From the NCBI GenBank assembly GCA_017546245.1, contig JAFYXI010000006.1:1-38116 (forward strand): DNA of 38,116 nt, read 5' to 3'. Below are positions 13,949-22,155 of the stretch, in pieces. Both the position numbers and the translations under genes were made by a program. The stretch is from Clostridia bacterium. GTDB lineage: Bacteria > Bacillota > Clostridia > UBA1381 > UBA9506. The notes below the pieces were generated by a model, which searched no databases, had not been told where the DNA came from, and saw only the letters and a program-made list of their open reading frames with translations. Every line of letters begins with the position of its first letter. Within the stretch, counting starts at the first letter, position 1.

Positions 13949-14380
13949 ATGTTAGTAAAACAGATTTCGGTCTTTGTAGAAAATTCAAAGGGTAAGCTTT
14001 CACGCGTGACAGAAATTTTAGCGCAAAACGGAATTAATTTAAGAGCATTATCTATTGCCGATACAACAGATTTCGGAATTTTGCGTTTAATTGTTCAGAA
14101 TCCCGAAAAAGCTTATGATGTTTTAAAACAAAACGGTGTTACAGTTAAAACTACCGATGTTATAGTTGTTAAAATTAACGACAGACCGGCCGCACTTCAT
14201 AACGTTCTTGCACGTTTGAGCGAAGCCGATATTGCTGTTGAATATATGTATGCTTTTGTAGGCAAAGAAAGAGATGCAGCATATGTAATTATTAAATCTG
14301 ACAACAGCGAAAAAGCGGTTAAAGAATTATCTAAAGGCGGAATAACCGTTGTTCCGGCTAAAGATATTTACGAGATGTAA
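13949..14380 (+). CDS. Tandem ACT-domain protein
   Basis: The 143-residue product consists of two ACT folds. The first (about residues 1-70) has QISVFVENSKGKLSRVTEIL and NLRALSIADT; the second (about 72-140) has VVKINDRPAALHNVLARL and VEYMYAF. Such stand-alone ACT pairs are often found next to iorAB-paaK and are thought to sense amino acids. It probably binds an aromatic or related amino acid to regulate the pathway, but this is inference from context. RBS AAGGAG. It is the last gene before a MITE-like repeat that can act as terminator. Confidence 0.85.
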   Translation: MLVKQISVFVENSKGKLSRVTEILAQNGINLRALSIADTTDFGILRLIVQNPEKAYDVLKQNGVTVKTTDVIVVKINDRPAALHNVLARLSEADIAVEYMYAFVGKERDAAYVIIKSDNSEKAVKELSKGGITVVPAKDIYEM

Positions 14381-14411
14381 AAAAACAGAGACCGCAAAAA
14401 ATTACAAAAAT

Positions 14412-14566
14412 AAAGTGGCTGTCTCAATAATCATATATAGCGAATAATTATGCATCATTTGGTTGTAGGGAACGCATTAATGCGTTCCGCGGAATGGATA
14501 AATCCATTCCCTACAATATTTCGTACATAAATATTCATTAAAAATGTTTATTGAGAAAGCCACTTT
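14412..14566. mobile_element. MITE-like repeat, copy 1 (arms inverted relative to copies 2 and 3)
   Basis: About 155 bp with imperfect terminal inverted repeats (AAAGTGGCTGTCTCAATAA at the left, its near-complement at 14548-14566). A 54-bp core (14463-14516) runs from TTGTAGGG to CCCTACAA and holds two palindromes (GGAACGCATTAATGCGTTCC; GGAATGG/CCATTCC). There is no ORF. Its left arm matches the right arm of the other copies reverse-complemented, yet the core has the same orientation in all three. It lies between the ACT gene and the next gene, and its outer stem plus TTTTT may terminate transcription. Confidence 0.85.
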
Positions 14567-14587
14567 TTAATTAAAGAGGTTTTATTA

Positions 14588-15853
14588 ATGAATTACAGCG
14601 AATTTTTAAATAAAGAATATGGCATAAAGGCTGAAATTGTCAGCCTTATGCAAAAAGCAGAAGCAGAATTAAATGATAAGTTTAAAGAAATAGAGCAAAC
14701 AGCAGAAATTAACACAGCAAAGGTTATGCGTGCTTTTCGTGAGCACAAAGTTAGCGAGCAGCATTTGGGAATAACTACAGGCTACGGCTATGACGATATA
14801 GGAAGAGACACTTTAGATAAAATTTATGCCGATGTTTTCGGAGCTGAAAGTGCTTTGGTGCGTCACAGTATCGTTTCAGGCACACACGCTCTTTCTACCT
14901 GCCTTTTCGGAGTTTTACGTCCCGGAGATGTTATGCTTTCGGTAACAGGCAGACCATATGATACTTTAGAAGAAGTTATTGGAATACGCGGCGAAGGAAA
15001 CGGCTCTTTGGCTGACTGGGGTGTTAAATACCGCGAAGTTGCACTAAAGCCCGACGGCACTCCTGATTTAGATGCTATACGCGCAAATATTACTCCTGAC
15101 GTTCGTTTAATAGAAATTCAAAGGTCAAAGGGTTATGACTGGAGAAAATCTCTCTTAATTGAAGATATACGCAAAATATGCGAATGTGTTAAACAAATAA
15201 ATCCGAATGTCATATGTATGGTAGATAACTGCTACGGTGAATTTGCCGAAACCGAAGAACCCTGCGATGCAGGTGCCGATTTGGTTGTTGGCTCATTAAT
15301 TAAAAATCCGGGTGGCGGTTTAGCTTTAACAGGTGCATATATTGCCGGTCGTGCTGATTTGATTGAACAGGTTTCATATCGTTTAACATCACCCGGAATA
15401 GGTGCAGAGGTTGGTGCCACACTCGGTATGAACCGCAATATGTATCAGGGCTTTTTTATAGCTCCGCACGTTGTAGCCGAAAGTATTAAAACATCACTTT
15501 TAGCAGCTAAAATGCTGGAGCTTTCAGGCTATGAGGTATGCCCAACATCCGATGAAGCGCGCGGGGATATTATTCAGGCAGTTAAACTTGGTTCACCTGA
15601 AAAGCTGTGTGCTTTTTGTCAGGGTATTCAGGCAGGCTCTCCCGTTGATGCATTTGTAACACCTATGCCATGGGATATGCCCGGATATGAAAATAAGGTA
15701 ATTATGGCTGCAGGAACATTTACATCAGGCGCAAGTATTGAAATTTCCGCAGACGGCCCTATCCGTGAGCCATATGTGGCATATATGCAAGGCGGTCTTA
15801 CTTATGAGAGCGGAAAACTGGCTGTTATGTGTGCAATAAATAATATTAAATAA
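14588..15853 (+). CDS. Methionine gamma-lyase family (aluminium resistance family) PLP enzyme
   Basis: The 421-residue protein matches the Met_gamma_lyase/aluminium-resistance family of fold-type I PLP enzymes: GITTGYGYDDIGRDTLD, VRHSIVSGTHALSTCLFGVLRPGD, and VDNCYGEF with its aspartate. The presumed PLP lysine lies in GSLIKNPGGG (about residue 239). Substrate and biological role are not settled; C-S lyase activity is plausible. RBS AAAGAGG. Copy 1 of the MITE separates it from the ior operon, so it may be transcribed separately, though I see no clear promoter between them. Confidence 0.85.
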   Translation: MNYSEFLNKEYGIKAEIVSLMQKAEAELNDKFKEIEQTAEINTAKVMRAFREHKVSEQHLGITTGYGYDDIGRDTLDKIYADVFGAESALVRHSIVSGTHALSTCLFGVLRPGDVMLSVTGRPYDTLEEVIGIRGEGNGSLADWGVKYREVALKPDGTPDLDAIRANITPDVRLIEIQRSKGYDWRKSLLIEDIRKICECVKQINPNVICMVDNCYGEFAETEEPCDAGADLVVGSLIKNPGGGLALTGAYIAGRADLIEQVSYRLTSPGIGAEVGATLGMNRNMYQGFFIAPHVVAESIKTSLLAAKMLELSGYEVCPTSDEARGDIIQAVKLGSPEKLCAFCQGIQAGSPVDAFVTPMPWDMPGYENKVIMAAGTFTSGASIEISADGPIREPYVAYMQGGLTYESGKLAVMCAINNIK

Positions 15854-15892
15854 TGGAATATAAAAATAATATAAAACACCTATTTTTAACAG

Positions 15893-15931
15893 GTTATCAA
15901 CAGATTGTTAATAATTTGTTGATAACTTTTT
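15893..15931 (+). terminator. Hairpin with T-run after the PLP-enzyme gene
   Basis: GTTATCAACA (15893-15902) pairs perfectly with TGTTGATAAC (15917-15926), loop 14 nt, followed by TTTTT. Each arm is also a one-mismatch DnaA-box-like 9-mer, so a binding role is an alternative reading. Confidence 0.6.
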
Positions 15932-16285
15932 CGCTTAAAACCGCTGTTTTTATATTTTATAAAATTTTAAATTAAGCATTTTTTAGCATAATACCGCGGT
16001 TTATTATATTTTTCAACAATTATTTGTTAAAAAACTGTTTTTTAGCTGTTATTATCGTGTTAACAGATTTTTTTTGTAAGTTTAAGAAAAATTTTGTAAT
16101 TTTTTCTGTTAATTGTGTTAATTACCAAATACATTTATAAACACATTATTAACAGTTAAAAATACGTCAGCCGCAACAATTAAATATATTGTTAACAGTT
16201 TCAACAAATACTACTATAACTGCTAATTATATTATTATATTATATATAAGACACTTTTTCGGCAAATTTTTAATCTTTATAACAC
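15932..16285. other. Very AT-rich intergenic region upstream of dnaN
   Basis: No gene is visible between the PLP-enzyme gene and dnaN (about 500 bp). The segment is rich in TTAACA/TGTTAA motifs (for example 16146-16154) and has an almost pure A/T stretch around 16220-16250. An origin-like function is possible because dnaN and parS/parAB are nearby. However, dnaA is absent, exact TTATCCACA boxes are absent, and gene orientation does not flip here. I therefore leave it unassigned. Confidence 0.3.
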
Positions 16286-16314
16286 TTGTCAAAATACTAT
16301 TTTTATGATAAAAT
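16286..16314 (+). promoter_or_regulatory. Promoter of dnaN-rnmV
   Basis: TTGTCA (16286-16291), 17-bp spacer, TAAAAT (16309-16314), about 35 bp upstream of dnaN. Confidence 0.7.
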
Positions 16315-16354
16315 AAATTAATAATATTTTTTCATCCGGTAGGAGGAATTATAA

Positions 16355-17458
16355 ATGAAAGTTAAGTGTAAAAGAAAAGATTTATTAGAAGCTATCAGTA
16401 TTGTAGAACGTGCAGTTGCAGTTAAATCTACAATGAATATTTTAGAAGGAATTTATGTCGAAGCAAAAGATTCATCTCTTCAGTTTTTAAGTAACAATTT
16501 AGAGCTTGGTCTTGACTGCACAATTGATGCACAGGTTGAAAAAGAAGGTGCTGTTGTAATTAAAGCAAATCTTTTTTCAAACGCAGTAAAAAAACTGCCT
16601 GATTTTGAAGAAGATGCTTACATAGAGGTTAACGAAAACGAAGTAATTAACTTGTCATGCGGAAATGCTAAATTCGATTTTTCTACCGCTAAAGCTGACG
16701 AATTTCCTAAACTTACAATAGTTGAAGGAGAAAAAACATTTAAAATTAAAGAATCTGTTTTAAAAAGTATGATTCGCCAGACAATCTATGCAATTGCTCA
16801 AACTGATATTAAACCTCAGCTTTCAGGTATTTATTTTGATATATCCGGCAGTGAGTTTAAAATGGTAGGATGCGACGGATATCGCTTAGCAATAAGAAAA
16901 GAAGCAGTAGAAAACAACGAAGATATTAAATTTATTCTTCCGGGTAAAACAGCAAAAGAGCTTCTTTCAATAATAGGCGAAAGTGATTACGAAATTGAAG
17001 TTATGTTAACCAATAAAAATGCACAGTTAAATCTTAAAAACTGCAAAATGGTTACAAGATTAATTGAGGGCGAATATTTAGACTATACTTCAGTTTGCAA
17101 GCATAAAAATACTCTTGTTATTACAACCGAAACTAAAAAAATTCTCGATTCTATAGACCGTGCCGCTTTAATTGTTAATGAAACAACAAAAGCTCATGTT
17201 GTTTTAAAAATAGAAGACGATAATGTTTACATTAACTGCGAAACAGTTATGGGAAAAGTTAAAGATAAGTTTAGTGTTGATATGCAGGGTGAGCCTATCG
17301 AGATTGCATTTAATCCCAGATACCTGATGGACGCATTTAAAAACTGTGATTGCTCTGATATTAAATTTAGCTTTTCAACACCGGTTAACCCAACTACAAT
17401 AGAACCGGCAGAGGGAGATAACTTTTTATACATTGTTCTTCCGGTAAGAATGAGATAA
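16355..17458 (+). CDS. dnaN: DNA polymerase III subunit beta (sliding clamp)
   Basis: The 367-residue protein is a normal-length beta clamp with three repeated clamp domains. It has MKVKCKRKDLLEAISIVERAV at the start, VGCDGYRLAIRK in the second domain, and the family C-terminus FLYIVLPVRMR. The dimeric ring tethers Pol III and many repair proteins to DNA. RBS AGGAGG. dnaN usually follows dnaA; here a PLP-enzyme gene precedes it. Its stop overlaps the start of the next gene (TAATG), so the RNase M5-like protein is translationally coupled. Confidence 0.95.
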   Translation: MKVKCKRKDLLEAISIVERAVAVKSTMNILEGIYVEAKDSSLQFLSNNLELGLDCTIDAQVEKEGAVVIKANLFSNAVKKLPDFEEDAYIEVNENEVINLSCGNAKFDFSTAKADEFPKLTIVEGEKTFKIKESVLKSMIRQTIYAIAQTDIKPQLSGIYFDISGSEFKMVGCDGYRLAIRKEAVENNEDIKFILPGKTAKELLSIIGESDYEIEVMLTNKNAQLNLKNCKMVTRLIEGEYLDYTSVCKHKNTLVITTETKKILDSIDRAALIVNETTKAHVVLKIEDDNVYINCETVMGKVKDKFSVDMQGEPIEIAFNPRYLMDAFKNCDCSDIKFSFSTPVNPTTIEPAEGDNFLYIVLPVRMR

Positions 17459-18072
17459 TGTACAAAATTAAAGAAGTTATTGTAGTTGAAGGTAAATACG
17501 ATAAAATTAAGCTTTCACAAATTTTTGATACATCTATAATATGTGTTGACGGTTTTCGTATTTATAATAACGAAGATATAATAAAATTTTTAAAAAAGTT
17601 ATCCGATACAAGCGGTGTTATAATTTTTACAGATTCAGACAGCGCCGGCTTCAGAATAAGAAATTATATTAAAAACAAGCTTTCGGGATGCAATATAAAG
17701 CATGCATTTATTCCTGATGTTTACGGCAAAGAATCAAGAAAAGAAAAGCCGTCAAAAGAAGGAAAACTCGGAGTTGAAGGAATCAGTAATGATATAATTA
17801 TAGATTCTGTAAAAAAATGCGGTGCAACATTTTTAGATGATGTAAAAAGTGATAAAAATGAAGATATTTGTTTATTTAAAAAATTTGATTTATATTCATT
17901 AGGTCTTTACGGACAGCAAAACAGCAAAACATTGCGTGATGAATTATTAAAAGAATTGTCACTACCATCACATATGTCATCTAATATGCTTTTAGACGTT
18001 TTAAACACAATGCTAAAAAATAAAATGATTACAATTGAAGAATTATTAAAAAAAAGTTCACTTATAAAGTGA
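17458..18072 (+). CDS. rnmV: Ribonuclease M5-like TOPRIM protein
   Basis: The 204-residue product starts with a TOPRIM domain (about residues 5-95): EVIVVEGKYDK supplies the catalytic glutamate and FTDSDSAGFRIRN the DxD aspartates. The C-terminal part (GKLGVEGIS) fits the DUF4093 domain of RNase M5, which matures the 5' end of 5S rRNA in Firmicutes. It starts one base inside the dnaN stop. The family call is sound; whether it is the 5S maturase itself is likely but not certain, because the usual neighbour rsmA is elsewhere. Its last codons double as a terminator stem. Confidence 0.8.
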   Translation: MYKIKEVIVVEGKYDKIKLSQIFDTSIICVDGFRIYNNEDIIKFLKKLSDTSGVIIFTDSDSAGFRIRNYIKNKLSGCNIKHAFIPDVYGKESRKEKPSKEGKLGVEGISNDIIIDSVKKCGATFLDDVKSDKNEDICLFKKFDLYSLGLYGQQNSKTLRDELLKELSLPSHMSSNMLLDVLNTMLKNKMITIEELLKKSSLIK

Positions 18073-18080
18073 ACTTTTTT
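18051..18080 (+). terminator. Terminator overlapping the 3' end of rnmV
   Basis: AAAAAGTTCACTT (18051-18063) and AAGTGAACTTTTT (18067-18079) form a perfect stem with a 3-nt loop and T-run. The stop codon of rnmV (18070-18072) lies within the stem. Confidence 0.85.
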
Positions 18081-18124
18081 AATATATAAATAATATATAG
18101 CATATATTATAATGGGTGATTTAA

Positions 18125-18994
18125 ATGTTGAAAAAAACTGCACTCATTATTGACAATAAAAAAGAATATTCTGGATTTGAAATATTAAAATTTTATTGTT
18201 TTAAAAAATTAAATTTAAATATAAAAGAAATTATAACAGAAACAACAAATTTTTATATTATAAATATTCCTATACCTGAAAAAATTAAAGAAAAAAATAT
18301 AAAATATCTTACGCAATATATAAAGAGTATTATGGATAAATACCGCTCGAATACCGTTTTTTACTGTTGGCAGGGTAAAAATAAAGATATTTTATATAAT
18401 AAATTCAATAACACAAAAAATAATATATCTTATGTAAGATTATATCCTTTAGATTATATTATTAAAAAGTATGTAATATTTTTTAATAAATCCATTAATT
18501 TAGTAAATTTAATATTAATATGTGACTCACCTATTGAGGCAGAAATTTTAATAAGACAAGTGTGCCGTGATATAAGGTCAGTTCATATATATTCAAAAAA
18601 TAAAGAATTATATAAGCCTTTGACTGATTATTTTTTATCTGAATACGGAATATTTATATCTGTTAGCGAAAATATTGATAATATAGATAAAAAAAACAAA
18701 ATTGCTGTTAATTTATCAAATAATTTAGAATATATAAAACAATTTATTAAAAAAAATGAAATGCAGGTTTTAAATTTATCCGATAAAAACTTAAATATAA
18801 AAAACGTATACGAAAATATGCTTTTCAGATCAAACAAAAGTTTAGAAAATGTTATATCATACCTTGGATTATTTGATAAAAATGTTCTTAATTTTATATT
18901 TAAATCTATGTACAGTGAAAAAAATAAAGCTGAATTTATGCGGTTTATCCATAAATTCGATATTAAAATAACGAAATTTGTAAAAAATGATTGA
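18125..18994 (+). CDS. Unknown AT-rich protein (289 aa)
   Basis: I do not recognise this family. The 289-residue protein is extremely rich in Ile, Asn and Lys, with more A/T than its neighbours. It has alternating beta/alpha character. The middle, LVNLILICDSPIEAEILIRQ (about residues 125-144) followed by RSVHIYSKN, looks like a Rossmann-type strand-loop-helix, though the loop lacks a GxGxxG. There is no signal peptide or TM segment. GGGTGA sits five bases before the ATG. It lies between rnmV and greA, close to parAB. The last codons run into the greA promoter. Confidence 0.6.
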   Translation: MLKKTALIIDNKKEYSGFEILKFYCFKKLNLNIKEIITETTNFYIINIPIPEKIKEKNIKYLTQYIKSIMDKYRSNTVFYCWQGKNKDILYNKFNNTKNNISYVRLYPLDYIIKKYVIFFNKSINLVNLILICDSPIEAEILIRQVCRDIRSVHIYSKNKELYKPLTDYFLSEYGIFISVSENIDNIDKKNKIAVNLSNNLEYIKQFIKKNEMQVLNLSDKNLNIKNVYENMLFRSNKSLENVISYLGLFDKNVLNFIFKSMYSEKNKAEFMRFIHKFDIKITKFVKND

Positions 18995-19019
18995 CTTTTG
19001 TATAAAAGAAGATTATAAT
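18991..19019 (+). promoter_or_regulatory. Promoter of greA
   Basis: TTGACT (18991-18996), 17-bp spacer, TATAAT (19014-19019). The -35 box overlaps the stop codon of the preceding gene. The leader is about 90 nt. Confidence 0.8.
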
Positions 19020-19118
19020 ATATTGTCATATGATACTTTATTATAAATTTAATGCTACAAAGAAATAAAACGAGTTTCTTCCTATATAATAGGAAGCTCA
19101 CAGAAAGGTGATTTAAAA

Positions 19119-19595
19119 ATGGCTGAAAAAGAAGTTATTTTAACCTACGAAGGATTAAAGGCCAGAGAAGAAGAACTTGAGTATTTAAAAACTCAGAAAA
19201 GAAAAGAAATTTCTGAAAAAATTAAAGTTGCTTTAGGATTTGGCGATTTATCCGAAAATGCAGAATACGATGAAGCTAAAAACGAACAGGCAGAAGTTGA
19301 AATGCGTATAGTAAAGCTTGAAAAAATGCTTAAAAATGCAAAAGTTATTGATGATGATAATATTTCAACAGATTCAGTTGTAATCGGATGCAAAGTTAAA
19401 GTTTTAGATATTGATTTTGATGAAGAGGCAGAATATTATATTGTTGGTTCGACTGAAGCAGATCCGAATAAAAACAAACTTTCGGACGAATCTCCGGTAG
19501 GTAAAGCTTTAATAGGTGCAAAAGCAGGCGATACAATTACTGTTGAAGCTCCAAACGGTGAATTTCAGATGAAAGTATTAGAAATTAGCAGATAA
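19119..19595 (+). CDS. greA: Transcription elongation factor GreA
   Basis: The 158-residue protein is standard GreA. An N-terminal coiled coil (about residues 1-75) has the tip motif [13 protein letters not shown], whose acidic residues stimulate RNA cleavage by backtracked RNA polymerase. A C-terminal FKBP-like domain (about 85-158) has [30 protein letters not shown] parS site begins two bases after its stop codon and a terminator follows. Confidence 0.97.
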   Translation: MAEKEVILTYEGLKAREEELEYLKTQKRKEISEKIKVALGFGDLSENAEYDEAKNEQAEVEMRIVKLEKMLKNAKVIDDDNISTDSVVIGCKVKVLDIDFDEEAEYYIVGSTEADPNKNKLSDESPVGKALIGAKAGDTITVEAPNGEFQMKVLEISR

Positions 19596-19596
19596 T

Positions 19597-19612
19597 TGTT
19601 TCACGTGAAACA
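19597..19612. promoter_or_regulatory. parS site 1
   Basis: Perfect 16-bp palindrome TGTTTCACGTGAAACA, the ParB/Spo0J nucleation site, located immediately after greA. Confidence 0.96.
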
Positions 19613-19642
19613 TATAAACTAAATTTATAATAAGTTGTTTTT

Positions 19643-19674
19643 AAAGAGCTTTGCAAAAGCAAAGTTCTTTTTTT
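19643..19674 (+). terminator. Intrinsic terminator of greA
   Basis: AAAGAGCTTTGC (19643-19654) pairs with GCAAAGTTCTTT (19659-19670, one wobble), loop AAAA, followed by more T residues. Confidence 0.85.
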
Positions 19675-19688
19675 ATTTAAAATTTAAT

Positions 19689-19704
19689 TGTTTCACGTGA
19701 AACA
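19689..19704. promoter_or_regulatory. parS site 2
   Basis: Second perfect TGTTTCACGTGAAACA, 14 bp upstream of the parA -35 box. ParB spreading from here could repress parAB. Confidence 0.96.
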
Positions 19705-19717
19705 TTACATTTTTTTA

Positions 19718-19746
19718 TTGAAATTTATATCATATGGTGGTATAAT
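19718..19746 (+). promoter_or_regulatory. Promoter of parA-parB
   Basis: TTGAAA (19718-19723), 17-bp spacer, TATAAT (19741-19746). Confidence 0.8.
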
Positions 19747-19794
19747 ATATTATATGAAATAACATAAAATTATGTTGAAAGGGCTGCGTTTATA

Positions 19795-20568
19795 ATGGGT
19801 AAAGTAATAGTAATAGCAAATCAGAAAGGCGGAGTTGGTAAAACAACAACATCCGTTAATTTAAGCGCTTGCCTGGGAGCTGCAGGTAAAAAGGTGCTGG
19901 TTATTGATATTGATCCTCAGGGTAATACTACAAGCGGTTTAGGTATTGAAAAAGATGATGCAGAAATATCAATTTATGATGTTTTAATAAATAATGAAGA
20001 TTTATCTGACGCTATAATTAAAACAGATTATAAAAATCTTTCGTTATGTCCTGCAAATGTTAATTTGGCAGGGGCAGAAATTGAATTGGTTGATATGAAA
20101 GACCGCGAGCATCTTTTAAAAAATGCAATTAATAAGATAAAAGATAAATATGATTTTATAATTATTGACTGTCCGCCATCACTTGGACTTTTAACTTTAA
20201 ATTCATTTATCGCAGCAGACAGCGTTTTAGTTCCCATTCAGTGTGAATATTATGCTTTAGAGGGATTAAGTCAGCTTACAAAAACCATAAAAAGCATTAA
20301 ACAGACATTAAATGACAAAATTCAGTTTGAGGGAATTTTGCTTACTATGTTCGATGCAAGAACAAATCTTTCAATTCAGGTAGCTGATGAGGTTAAAAAA
20401 TTCTTTCCTGATAAAGTATTTAAAAGCGTTATTCCTCGAAATGTGCGTTTAAGCGAAGCGCCAAGTTATGGTGAACCTATTATTATATATGATAAATATT
20501 CAAAAGGTGCAGAAGCATATACCGACCTTGCAAAAGAAGTAATTAAAAACAACAGGGGGTTAAAATAA
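19795..20568 (+). CDS. parA: Chromosome partitioning ATPase ParA (Soj)
   Basis: The 257-residue P-loop ATPase has the deviant Walker A motif KGGVGKTTTSVNLS (about residues 11-24), switch I DIDPQGNTTSG and Walker B IIDCPPSLG. It lacks an N-terminal DNA-binding domain, so it is the chromosomal Soj type. It works with ParB and parS in origin segregation and, in Firmicutes, in controlling DnaA. Its stop overlaps the parB start by one base (TAATG). Confidence 0.95.
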   Translation: MGKVIVIANQKGGVGKTTTSVNLSACLGAAGKKVLVIDIDPQGNTTSGLGIEKDDAEISIYDVLINNEDLSDAIIKTDYKNLSLCPANVNLAGAEIELVDMKDREHLLKNAINKIKDKYDFIIIDCPPSLGLLTLNSFIAADSVLVPIQCEYYALEGLSQLTKTIKSIKQTLNDKIQFEGILLTMFDARTNLSIQVADEVKKFFPDKVFKSVIPRNVRLSEAPSYGEPIIIYDKYSKGAEAYTDLAKEVIKNNRGLK

Positions 20569-21440
20569 TGGCAAAAAGCAGTAAAAAAGGCTTAGGAAAG
20601 GGCATTGGAGCACTTTTAAATACCGATACGGCTATTGATAATGTGTTAGATAAAGACGGCATAACAGAGCTTAAACTTACTGATATAGAGCCTAATAAAA
20701 ATCAGCCCCGAAGAAAGTTTGATGATGAAAAAATTGCAGCATTGGCTGAATCTATTAAAGAATATGGAGTTCTTCAGCCAATAGTTGTTAAAAAATTAGA
20801 TACCGGTTTTTATCAGATTATAGCCGGAGAACGCCGTTGGAGAGCATCAAGAATTGCCGGAATCAAAAAAATACCTGCAATTATTAAAGAATTTGACAAA
20901 AAAGAGACTATGGAAATAGCTCTTATCGAAAATTTACAGCGTGAAGACTTAAATGCAGTCGAAGAAGCAGAGGGATATAAAGAATTAATCGAAGAATTTG
21001 GCTTAACTCAGGAAGAATTATCAAAAAAATTAGGTAAAAGCCGTCCTGCAATAGCAAATAGCTTAAGACTTTTAAATCTTCCTGATGAAATAAAAACTTA
21101 TTTAATAGAAGAAAAAATTTCATCCGGTCATGCACGCGCTCTTTTGGCAGCAGAAAAAAAAGAAATTATGCTTTTGGCAGCAGAAAAAATTATAAAAGAA
21201 GAAATGAATGTAAGACAAACAGAAGCATATATTGCTCAACTTCAAAAAGTAAAGCCGGTTAAGAAAAAATCTGCAAAAGAAAAAGAGATTGAAAGATATA
21301 TGCTTTCTCTGGAAGAAAATTTATCAACAACCTTTGGAACAAAAGTAAAAATTCATCATAAAAAAAATAAAGGTAAAATAGAAATAGAATATTATTCAAA
21401 TGATGATTTTGATAGAATAATGAAGATGATGAAAAGATAA
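20568..21440 (+). CDS. parB: Chromosome partitioning protein ParB (Spo0J)
   Basis: The 290-residue protein contains the ParB/Srx N-terminal domain that binds and hydrolyses CTP (IEPNKNQPRRKFDDE, then GERRWRASR at about residues 88-96). A helix-turn-helix follows (TQEELSKKLGKSRPAIANSLRLL, about 143-165) and then a lysine-rich C-terminal dimerisation region. It loads on the parS sites flanking the operon as a sliding clamp and recruits SMC. GGGGG in the end of parA serves as RBS. Confidence 0.95.
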   Translation: MAKSSKKGLGKGIGALLNTDTAIDNVLDKDGITELKLTDIEPNKNQPRRKFDDEKIAALAESIKEYGVLQPIVVKKLDTGFYQIIAGERRWRASRIAGIKKIPAIIKEFDKKETMEIALIENLQREDLNAVEEAEGYKELIEEFGLTQEELSKKLGKSRPAIANSLRLLNLPDEIKTYLIEEKISSGHARALLAAEKKEIMLLAAEKIIKEEMNVRQTEAYIAQLQKVKPVKKKSAKEKEIERYMLSLEENLSTTFGTKVKIHHKKNKGKIEIEYYSNDDFDRIMKMMKR

Positions 21441-21557
21441 AAATTATATATTTTCCAAAATTTAGGAGCTTAAAATTAAGCTGTGTTAGACAAACAGCGG
21501 TAAGGTAATGTAATTTTATATTAAAAACATCACTTTTAATACATTTTAAAATAAAAA

Positions 21558-21573
21558 TGTTTCACGTGAAACA
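21558..21573. promoter_or_regulatory. parS site 3
   Basis: Third perfect TGTTTCACGTGAAACA, 30 bp upstream of the DUF4446 gene. Three perfect sites within 2 kb strongly suggest that this region is origin-proximal. Confidence 0.96.
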
Positions 21574-21603
21574 TTTTAAAAATTTGACGAAGGAAGAAGA
21601 AAA

Positions 21604-22143
21604 ATGAGTTTTTTTGGAATAAATTTTCCTATTGAATTAGTTTTATTTTATGTTGCAATTATTTTAATAATATTGCTAATAATTTCAATATGGGGTTTGA
21701 CTGTTGCAATTAAAACAAATAAAAAAATGAAAAGTGTTTTAAAAGATGCGGCAGGAAATGATATAACAGATGCAATTATAAATTATTATCAAAAATGCAG
21801 CGAAATAATGAATAACTATCACGAAGCAGAAAGTCGCCTGCAAGAAATTGAACGTGAGGTTGGCAGCTGCGTTAAAAAAATTGGTGCTATAAGATATAAT
21901 GCGTTTGAAGATAATAATGCTAAATTATCGTTTGTAACAGCGGTTTTAGATGATTCAGATTCGGGCTTTGTGTTAAACGGAGTATATTCACGAGGTCAGA
22001 CAGCAACCTATTTAAAGCCTATAACAAACGGAAAATCGCAGTATGAGTTGTCAGAAGAGGAAGAAGAGGCAATAAAAACTGCACAATATAACTATGAAAA
22101 AAGAAGACAGGTAAAATTATCTGAAATAGACACAAAAGAATAA
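21604..22143 (+). CDS. DUF4446 family membrane-anchored protein
   Basis: The 179-residue protein has one N-terminal membrane helix (about residues 8-36, strongly hydrophobic). A coiled-coil-like stretch follows (about 45-95), then a small domain with KKIGAIRYNAFED and LSFVTAVLDDSDSGFVLNGVYSR, which is diagnostic for DUF4446. Function unknown; the family is commonly found beside parB in Clostridia. Inferred topology: N-terminal anchor with a cytoplasmic domain. serS follows 12 bp after its stop, so they form an operon. Confidence 0.85.
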   Translation: MSFFGINFPIELVLFYVAIILIILLIISIWGLTVAIKTNKKMKSVLKDAAGNDITDAIINYYQKCSEIMNNYHEAESRLQEIEREVGSCVKKIGAIRYNAFEDNNAKLSFVTAVLDDSDSGFVLNGVYSRGQTATYLKPITNGKSQYELSEEEEEAIKTAQYNYEKRRQVKLSEIDTKE

Positions 22144-22155
22144 GGAGAAAAAGCT

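Noticed and set aside
15893-15926. Pair of DnaA boxes (TTATCAACA and TGTTGATAA)
   Set aside because: Both are arms of one hairpin followed by a T-run directly after a gene, so a terminator is the simpler explanation; neither is the exact TTATCCACA.
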